Origin: Ruminococcus sp.
Lineage (GTDB): Bacteria > Bacillota_A > Clostridia > Oscillospirales > Ruminococcaceae
Length of the DNA: 64,000 bases
Assembly (NCBI GenBank): GCA_017480485.1
Contig: JAFVAN010000041.1
Span: 1-64,000 of the forward strand
Direction of reading: 5' to 3'
Positions 58,427 through 64,000 of the stretch are shown piece by piece. The notes beneath the pieces are model-generated. The model was not told the origin of the DNA and did no database searches. It saw only the letters and a list, made by a program, of their open reading frames with translations. Position 1 is the stretch's first letter, and each line of letters starts with the position of its first letter. A program made the position numbers and the translations under genes.

Positions 58427-60049
58427 TTATTCAGCCTTTGGCAGGAAGAGCACCGAGAACACGCTCTTCTTCCGGATGTCCGTAAGGGGTCGGAGCAGGC
58501 CGCTTTCCAGCAGCTTTTCGATAACGCGGGGCAGCATGAGCATGGCGCCCAGAACGTTCACATAAAACTCGTTTATGAGGGCCTGCATATGGGCGGGGTG
58601 CCTCTTGCGGTTAAAGGCCACGAACTTGGCGTCTGTCTCGCGGCACAGGGCGGCGATCTCCTCGGGGACCGTGATCTTTCCGTCGGGATAAGTGTACAGA
58701 ATATTGGACATCTCATCCAGACCTGCCCTGACTGTCACGGGCTGGGGCCTATCCTCGAACACATAGCCCTTGTCAACAAGACGCTTGTATTCCTCAGGGG
58801 TCAGGGCGTCTCTGCCACGGCTTATGAACTTGGCGAGAGCGTCCCAGTCGGATTCAAGGTTGTCTCTCCAGCGGCCCTGCCTGTCTGCGTAGCAGCAGTC
58901 CACCTGAAGGCTGGCGTTATCCATGCTGTTACCCTCGAGCCTGTCTCTGGTCATGTCGCCGCAGCTCCAGTATTTGTTCTCCTTGGGCTTGAAGCTGCCG
59001 TCGGCAACGTCTGCGTAGGCCACGAAGCAGCCGCCGTCGGGGCGCTCAACTGCATACTTGGAAATGTCGCTGCTGCTTATCCTCAGCTTTCTTATGGCAA
59101 GCATCACAAGGTCGTATTTCATGTAGTTCAGGTCGTTGCCGTCGCAGGTCATGCCCCAGTGGTCGGGGTCGGCCTCGAAGTCCGCAAAGATCTTGGGGAT
59201 GTATTTATCCGCCAGAGTCTGTGCAGCCTCGTCCAGCAGTCTGTCCCGCTCCTCGTCGCCCTCGTTGTCCCGCAGGTCGTCGATGAGCATATTTGTGCGG
59301 TACTTGGGGTTGTTGGAATTATCCAGCTTGTCGATGAAGCCAAAGCGCACCAGCGCCACCAGCTGATCTCCCACATACACCTGAGGCACACCGATCTCTC
59401 GGGAGATCTCCTCAAGGTTCTTGGGCTCGTGATAGCAGGCCCAAGCAATGTTCATTTTGATGGCCGAGTCAAAGATATCGGCGGTGTCGCCCTTGCTTCC
59501 AACATAGCCGCTGTGGCCCATCTCTTTAAAATAGATCGGGTTTACCTCTAAGTTCTTGTCGATATTCATTTCAATTCCCTCTTTCAGCTTTTCTCTTGCG
59601 TCAGACAAGTGCCATTTTACGGTACCGACAGAGATCTCCAGCCTTTTTGCGATCTCGGCCACGGGCAGCTTATCGTAGTAGTGCAGATAGATCACTGTCC
59701 TCTGCCGTTCCGAAAGAAAGCCTATCTCCCGCCGCAGCAGCTGCTGCATGGCCGCCTCGTCCTCGCTGTCCTCCTCGGGGGCGGCAAGCTCAAGGCTGCT
59801 TATGTCCTCGAAGTGTCTGCCTGTTTCAAGCTTATGTACGAACTTTGCCCATACGTTTCTGGCAATTCTATATACATAGCCGTCGATATTGGCGACCTCT
59901 CCGTGCTTCAAGAACGCGTGGTACACCTCAAAGATGATATCCGAGGCCAGCTCACTTGCTTGGTCGATGTTCCTCGCCTTGTCCAAGGCGAAGCCGAATA
60001 TCCTGTCGCGGTACTCAAATATTTTCTTGTCTGCTGTTTTCTTGTCCAT
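58427..60049 (-). CDS. ECF sigma factor with a C-terminal extension of about 370 residues
   Basis: 540-aa protein. Region 2 (about residues 8-85, ELASDIIFEVYHAF) and region 4 (about 105-160, LSERQRTVIYLHYYDKLPVAEIAKRLEISVGTVKWHLSDAREKL) are complete. Then follows a winged-helix-like segment (about 190-245, LEEISREIGVPQVYVGDQLVALVRFGFID) and a long globular part with several Cys and Trp (DGSFKPKENKYWSCGD, QVDCCYAD). No anti-sigma gene is adjacent; the extension may regulate the sigma activity in cis. ATG 60049 is preceded by GGAGGGC. Confidence 0.88.
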   Translation of the reverse strand: MDKKTADKKIFEYRDRIFGFALDKARNIDQASELASDIIFEVYHAFLKHGEVANIDGYVYRIARNVWAKFVHKLETGRHFEDISSLELAAPEEDSEDEAAMQQLLRREIGFLSERQRTVIYLHYYDKLPVAEIAKRLEISVGTVKWHLSDAREKLKEGIEMNIDKNLEVNPIYFKEMGHSGYVGSKGDTADIFDSAIKMNIAWACYHEPKNLEEISREIGVPQVYVGDQLVALVRFGFIDKLDNSNNPKYRTNMLIDDLRDNEGDEERDRLLDEAAQTLADKYIPKIFADFEADPDHWGMTCDGNDLNYMKYDLVMLAIRKLRISSSDISKYAVERPDGGCFVAYADVADGSFKPKENKYWSCGDMTRDRLEGNSMDNASLQVDCCYADRQGRWRDNLESDWDALAKFISRGRDALTPEEYKRLVDKGYVFEDRPQPVTVRAGLDEMSNILYTYPDGKITVPEEIAALCRETDAKFVAFNRKRHPAHMQALINEFYVNVLGAMLMLPRVIEKLLESGLLRPLTDIRKKSVFSVLFLPKAE

Positions 60050-60068
60050 TCTGAAAGCCCTCCGGAAG

Positions 60069-60103
60069 CGTTTTCATATATATAGTGAGGGGAAAGCTGA
60101 AAA
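60069..60103 (-). promoter_or_regulatory. Putative ECF-type promoter motif of the long ECF gene
   Basis: On the minus strand TTTTC-N5-TCCCC-N4-TATATATA then TGAAAACG, matching the motif at 47390-47424 upstream of the other ECF gene. Confidence 0.5.
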
Positions 60104-60151
60104 GGTTGGGCAGGTAGGAAATTATTTTCTAAATTTTTTTCTTTACTGCAA

Positions 60152-60184
60152 ATATGCCTGTCGGTGTGGGCCGACAGGCATATG
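60152..60184 (-). terminator. Terminator of the EF-G paralogue gene
   Basis: ATGCCTGTCGG and CCGACAGGCAT form an eleven-base-pair stem, followed on the minus strand by ATTTGC; T tract weak but the stem is strong. Confidence 0.7.
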
Positions 60185-60188
60185 TTTC

Positions 60189-62267
60189 TTAGTCTATCTT
60201 GTTGTTGGCTATTACCTCTGCCACCAGATTGGCGGGCAGCTGGTCATAGCGGATGTGCTCCATCGAGTAGGAGCCTCTGCCCTGTGTCATCTGGCGCAGG
60301 GTCATGGTGAAGTCGCTCATCTCGGCGTCGGGCACCTCGGCAACTACCTCGGTAAGGCCCTTCTTCTCGGCGGGGTTCATTCCAAGAACTCTGCCGCGGC
60401 GCTTGTTCAGCTCGCCGATGACGTCGCCCGTGTTCTCGTCGGGAACGGTGACGGTCAGGTTGGAGATGGGCTCCAGCAGCATGGGCTCGGCCTTGGGGAT
60501 ACCGTCCTTGAAGGCGATGGAGGCCGCGATCTTGAAGGCCATTTCGGAGGAGTCAACGGGATGATAGGAGCCGTCCACCAGTATAGCCTTTACGCCAACT
60601 ACGGGGAAGCCCGCCAGCACGCCCTTCTTCATGCACTCCTGAAGGCCCTTTTCAACTGCGGGGAAGAAGTTCTTGGGTACGGCGCCGCCGAATACTCTCT
60701 CCTCGAACACCAGCTCGTCGGAGATGCAGGGCTCGAACTCTACCCAGATATCGCCGAACTGGCCGTGGCCGCCGGACTGCTTCTTATGTCTGCCCTGTAC
60801 CTTGACCTTCTTGCGGATGGTCTCGCGGTAGGCGATCTTGGGAACGGAGGTCTCGATATCAACGCCGAAGGTGTCGTGGAGCTTCGAGGCCACGGAATCC
60901 AGATGCAGGCCGCCCAGAGTAGTAAGTATCATCTCGAGGGTGTCGGGGTTCTGCTCGTAGCGGAGGGTCTTGTCCTCCTCCAGCAGGCGCTGGATGGCTG
61001 CGGAGATCTTCGCCTCGTCGCCGGAGCCCTTGGCTCTTACTGCCATGGCATAGGTGGGCGCGGGGAAGTTGATGGGTGCGAACTTAACGACTCTTGCGGG
61101 GTCACAGATGGTGTCGTTGGTGTTGACGGACATCTTGGTGGCAACTACGATATCGCCGCAGAGGGCCTCGGCCACATCTATCTGCTTCTTGCCGCAGAGG
61201 GTGAAGAGCTTGCCTACCTTTTCGGTGCCGCCTGTGGTGGCGTTTACAATGTCCTTACCGGTCTTGGCGCTGCCGGAATGAATCTTGAGGTAGCTCATCT
61301 TGCCAACGAAGGGGTCGGCAACGGTCTTGAACACGAAGGCCGAGAAGGGAGCGTCCTTGTCGCACTTTATCTCAACGGGCTCGCCGTTTGCGTCCTCTGC
61401 CAGCTTGATGTCGTTCTCGGAGGGAGCGGGCACCAGCAGGGAGATCTCCTTGAGCAGCATATCTATGCCGGAGAGATCTGTGGAGGAGCAGCAGACAACG
61501 GGAGTTATCTTGCCCTCGTTCATACCCTTGTGGATGCCGTCGATGAGCTCCTTCTGGGTGAAGGCCTCGCCGCCGAAGAACTTCTCCATCAGCTCCTCGT
61601 CGGTCTCGGCAACGGCCTCGGATACGGCCTCGATAAGTCCGTCGATGCGGTACTCCATATTTGCGGCTACCTCGGCGGTGGGCATATCGGTGGCTACGGC
61701 CTTGCCGTTCTCGTACTTGTATGCCTGCATCTCGATGAGGTTAACGTAGGAAACGATCTTCCTGTCGGCGATAACGGGCACAACAACGGGGCAAACGGTG
61801 GGGCCGAACTCGGTCTTGAGCTGGGTCAGGACGTTGTTGAAGTTGGCGTTCTCGTCGTCCAGCTTGGTAACGACGAACATTCTGGGCTTGCCGTTCTCGG
61901 CGGCGCAGTCATAGGCCTTGTGGGTGCCTACCTTAACGCCGGACTTGGCGGAAACGGTTATCATAACGCAGCCGGAGGCGTTGATGGCCTCTACCATGCC
62001 TGCCTCATAGTCGAACAGGCCGGGGGCGTCCAGCAGATTTATCTTCAGACCGTCGCTCTCAAAGCACTCGAGCGAGGTATATACAGAGCACTTTCTCTTG
62101 ATCTCTTCTGCGGTATAATCGGATACCGTGTTGCCGTCGAGAGTCTTGCCAAGGCGGTCGGTAACGCCGCTCTTGAAAAGCAGGGCCTCGACCAGAGAGG
62201 TCTTTCCTGAGCCTGCGTGGCCGCAGACTGCGATGTTTTTGATCTTGGTGCTGTCGTAGGTTTTCAA
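60189..62267 (-). CDS. EF-G-like translational GTPase paralogue
   Basis: 692-aa protein with the full EF-G domain order. The P-loop is GHAGSGKTS; the G3 motif is DAPG (usually DTPGH) and the G4 motif is TKLD (usually NKMD). Domain IV contains GRHKKQSGGHGQFGDIWVEFEP. These deviations are known for the EF-G-like paralogues of Firmicutes, not the housekeeping fusA. Ribosome-linked role is unclear. TTG start at 62267 follows AAGGAGAG. Confidence 0.9.
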   Translation of the reverse strand: MKTYDSTKIKNIAVCGHAGSGKTSLVEALLFKSGVTDRLGKTLDGNTVSDYTAEEIKRKCSVYTSLECFESDGLKINLLDAPGLFDYEAGMVEAINASGCVMITVSAKSGVKVGTHKAYDCAAENGKPRMFVVTKLDDENANFNNVLTQLKTEFGPTVCPVVVPVIADRKIVSYVNLIEMQAYKYENGKAVATDMPTAEVAANMEYRIDGLIEAVSEAVAETDEELMEKFFGGEAFTQKELIDGIHKGMNEGKITPVVCCSSTDLSGIDMLLKEISLLVPAPSENDIKLAEDANGEPVEIKCDKDAPFSAFVFKTVADPFVGKMSYLKIHSGSAKTGKDIVNATTGGTEKVGKLFTLCGKKQIDVAEALCGDIVVATKMSVNTNDTICDPARVVKFAPINFPAPTYAMAVRAKGSGDEAKISAAIQRLLEEDKTLRYEQNPDTLEMILTTLGGLHLDSVASKLHDTFGVDIETSVPKIAYRETIRKKVKVQGRHKKQSGGHGQFGDIWVEFEPCISDELVFEERVFGGAVPKNFFPAVEKGLQECMKKGVLAGFPVVGVKAILVDGSYHPVDSSEMAFKIAASIAFKDGIPKAEPMLLEPISNLTVTVPDENTGDVIGELNKRRGRVLGMNPAEKKGLTEVVAEVPDAEMSDFTMTLRQMTQGRGSYSMEHIRYDQLPANLVAEVIANNKID

Positions 62268-62365
62268 AGTGATTCTCTCCTTGCATTGTAAAGTGTGAGC
62301 GGCGAAGAATATAGCAAATTAACTCATTGTTATAAATGCACAATAAAACGCAGCTGCATAGTCTA

Positions 62366-62394
62366 ATTATATAATATTTTCACACAAAAGGCAA
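62366..62394 (-). promoter_or_regulatory. Promoter of the EF-G paralogue
   Basis: On the minus strand TTGCCT (62389-62394), 17-bp spacer, TATAAT (62366-62371). Confidence 0.65.
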
Positions 62395-62489
62395 TAGCTT
62401 TTAATAATTTTATTTTCGTGATTATGAACAAAAAATTAACCTATCTTTATGCACAATGCACGGCTTTGGGGCCGGGGGCCGGATTTTGC

Positions 62490-62518
62490 TTTACATCTCC
62501 GGAGATATGTGGTAGAAT
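62490..62518 (+). promoter_or_regulatory. Promoter of the lipoprotein gene
   Basis: TTTACA (62490-62495), 17-bp spacer, TAGAAT (62513-62518), about 50 bp before the start. Confidence 0.6.
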
Positions 62519-62567
62519 TGTTTGCAGAAATAGCTGACAGCTCTTTTGAAGCGGAAAGGAAACTGTT

Positions 62568-63206
62568 ATGAAAAAGTCTTATGTGATCTTACTTGCGGCG
62601 GCCCTCTGCCTCTCACTAGCCTCCTGCGCCAGCGGGGACAGCTCCGGCGGGGCGGAAACCACCACCGCCGCCGAGGTCTCTCAGCCGGCCCCGGCTCAGG
62701 AGGGCGCCGACCCCGATATGGCCGGCTTTCTCTTTAAGGGCGGCAGCGAGAGCTGCTTTGGCCTGACCATCGAGGAGATAAGCGAGAAGACCGGCGGCTT
62801 CTACAGCCTTGAGACCGCCGCCGACGGCGACCTTGAATGGGGCCTGGAGTTCGACCTGGGCCAGCGGGACAGCCTTATGGGCGGGCGCTTTAAGCTGGGT
62901 GGCACCTACACCACCAGGTGCACCCTTTTCTTCAAGGACCAGAAGCTCTCCTCCGTCTGGTACGGCATAGAGGGCGGCGAGGACGCTGTGCCCGTCACCG
63001 AGGCGCTCAAGACCTCGATAGAAGCGGACATCCTCGAGGACTACTCCCCCGAATACGACCGTCCCGCCCTGGGCAAGAACTCCGCCACCTACTTCAACGG
63101 CGATATTGAGGGCTATCTCATCCAGATGTTCTGCTCCAAGCTGGACGACTCCGGCTTCCCCATAACCATTAAGCTGGAGAGCTACAGAAGCGCCTACGGC
63201 CTCTAG
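62568..63206 (+). CDS. Lipoprotein of unknown function
   Basis: 212-aa secreted protein with a lipoprotein signal ending LASC (Cys about residue 20), a short Thr/Glu/Pro linker, and an outer beta-rich domain (about 50-212) without a recognised family. ATG 62568 follows AAAGGAAA. Single gene with promoter and terminator. It would be attached to the outer face of the membrane. Confidence 0.8.
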   Translation: MKKSYVILLAAALCLSLASCASGDSSGGAETTTAAEVSQPAPAQEGADPDMAGFLFKGGSESCFGLTIEEISEKTGGFYSLETAADGDLEWGLEFDLGQRDSLMGGRFKLGGTYTTRCTLFFKDQKLSSVWYGIEGGEDAVPVTEALKTSIEADILEDYSPEYDRPALGKNSATYFNGDIEGYLIQMFCSKLDDSGFPITIKLESYRSAYGL

Positions 63207-63264
63207 AGGCAGGATAAGGCCCAGTCGAGCCCCCGCAGTAATCAGCAGATTGAAAGATAATTTG

Positions 63265-63287
63265 CGCCCCTGCGGGGGCTTTTTTGT
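63265..63287 (+). terminator. Terminator of the lipoprotein gene
   Basis: GCCCC-tgc-GGGGGC stem followed by TTTTTTG. Confidence 0.85.
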
Positions 63288-63299
63288 TTAATAAAATAC

Positions 63300-63328
63300 T
63301 TGACATTGGTCTGACAGCATATTATAAT
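63300..63328 (+). promoter_or_regulatory. Promoter of the zinc-ribbon membrane protein
   Basis: TTGACA (63300-63305), 17-bp spacer, TATAAT (63323-63328); leader of about 105 nt. Confidence 0.8.
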
Positions 63329-63439
63329 AGTAGATGTAGAAATAGTTAAATTTTTTATAGGGCGCTGTTACAGCGGCTTATAGATCATTGCTCTGCGAGG
63401 CCACTGCCCCGCATGGCAGCTATGTTTGGAGGTATAATA

Positions 63440-64000
63440 ATGAACAACAGGTTTTGCCAGACCTGCGGCAACCCGCTGGCCGAGAACGAACGCTTCTGCG
63501 GCAAGTGCGGTACTCCCGCAGATGGCTTCGACGCTCCCGCGCAGGCCGCACCCGTACAGGCACCTATCCCTGAGCCCGTTCCCGAGCAGGCACCTATCCC
63601 CGAGGCAGCTCCCGTGCCTGAACAGGCCCCTGTCCAGGATATGATGCAGGCCACCATGTACGCAGGCGCTACCGAGGCTGCTCAGACCGTACAGGACCCC
63701 GCAGCTCAGGCACAGGATTTTTACAACAGCGCAGCGGCTTCCGCACAGCAGACCGCAGATCAGGCGGCAGCCTTTGCCGAGAGCAACGCTTCCCCCTATG
63801 ACCCTGCGGCAGTTCCCGGTGCAGTACCCGGCCCCGTTCCCGAGGCAGCACCCGCCAAGGCAGGCGGCGGCGCAGCAGCAGTTATCTCAAAGTACAAGCT
63901 GCCCATCATCATCGCGGCTGTCGTTATCGTTCTGGCGGTAGCAGGCATCATCGTTTTCAAGCAGCTCACAAAGTACCAGAAGATCGACAGCAAGGACCTC
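63440..64000 (+). CDS. Zinc-ribbon membrane protein, 3' end cut by the window
   Basis: At least 187 codons, open to the window end. Residues 1-26 form a zinc ribbon (CQTCG..FCGKCG), followed by Pro/Ala/Gln-rich repeats (PVQAPIPEPVPEQAPIPEAAP), a further Ala-rich segment and one helix (about 154-173, LPIIIAAVVIVLAVAGIIVF). An outer domain probably follows outside the window. ATG 63440 follows GGAGG. It belongs to the same architectural group as the proteins at 37436 and 50217. Confidence 0.85.
   Translation, partial: MNNRFCQTCGNPLAENERFCGKCGTPADGFDAPAQAAPVQAPIPEPVPEQAPIPEAAPVPEQAPVQDMMQATMYAGATEAAQTVQDPAAQAQDFYNSAAASAQQTADQAAAFAESNASPYDPAAVPGAVPGPVPEAAPAKAGGGAAAVISKYKLPIIIAAVVIVLAVAGIIVFKQLTKYQKIDSKDL

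Noticed and set aside
59889..62210. 773-codon open frame on the plus strand
   Set aside because: Antisense shadow of the EF-G paralogue, whose protein is clearly recognisable on the minus strand.

Overview
The window looks like a chromosomal segment of a moderately GC-rich Gram-positive gut clostridium, most like a Ruminococcus (Oscillospiraceae). The evidence is a surface-anchored cohesin protein beside a dockerin-bearing hydrolase, strong AGGAGG ribosome-binding sites with several TTG and GTG starts, sigma-A promoters with 17-bp spacers, sortase-dependent surface proteins, Thr-rich linkers, and glycan-utilisation genes. This assignment is inference; there is no rRNA in the window.

Layout. 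1-3.9 kb: 100-bp tandem repeat, O-antigen ligase/polymerase-like membrane protein, RNase Y. 4-9.6 kb: small membrane protein, a large inverted-repeat element, and a carbohydrate ABC importer (LacI regulator, binding lipoprotein, two permeases, no ATPase). 9.9-11 kb: SipW-like signal-peptidase homologue with an altered catalytic position. 11.3-14.9 kb: a 3.52-kb integrated element in tRNA-Thr(CGT), with 47-bp attachment repeats, integrase, repressor, a decayed replication gene and two small genes. 15.2-24.1 kb: a pilus locus (SipA-like signal peptidase homologue, isopeptide-type major pilin with IPTG motif, class B sortase, 1973-aa adhesin). 24.2-30 kb: EAL phosphodiesterase fused to a beta-helix domain, cytoplasmic GH26, HAD phosphatase, GH13. 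30-30.5 kb: 80-bp tandem array. 30.6-39.2 kb: membrane sulfatase-fold protein, tRNA-Leu(CAG), SH3b protein, DUF45/YgjP metallopeptidase, glycogen phosphorylase, zinc-ribbon/poly-Thr/SH3b protein. 39.3-43.1 kb: cyclophilin and two unknowns, facing a tail-anchored J-like protein. 43.2-48.9 kb: GH25, DUF421/DUF4363 pair, oligoendopeptidase F, ECF sigma factor with membrane partner. 49-53.9 kb: ilvE and a leuCD operon with inserted small genes. 54.1-58.3 kb: dockerin-glucosaminidase divergent from the cohesin protein. 58.4-64 kb: ECF sigma factor with a long C-terminal extension, EF-G paralogue, lipoprotein, and the start of a zinc-ribbon membrane protein.

How it fits together. The importer, GH26, GH13, phosphorylase and HAD phosphatase suggest uptake and intracellular breakdown of oligosaccharides, although they lie in separate transcription units. 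The cohesin and dockerin proteins could form a small cell-surface complex. The pilus locus begins about 450 bp beyond attR of the mobile element. Intergenic space carries at least three repeat families: an AGAAGCAAG-rich element of about 130 bp with at least five copies between 33.6 and 56.1 kb, an approximately 80-bp GCGAGTGCTC element at three loci, and a large inverted repeat near 4.6-4.9 kb. The most interesting leads are the pilus locus with its catalytically altered processing enzymes, the very small integrative element, the EAL-beta-helix fusion, and the cohesin/dockerin pair.
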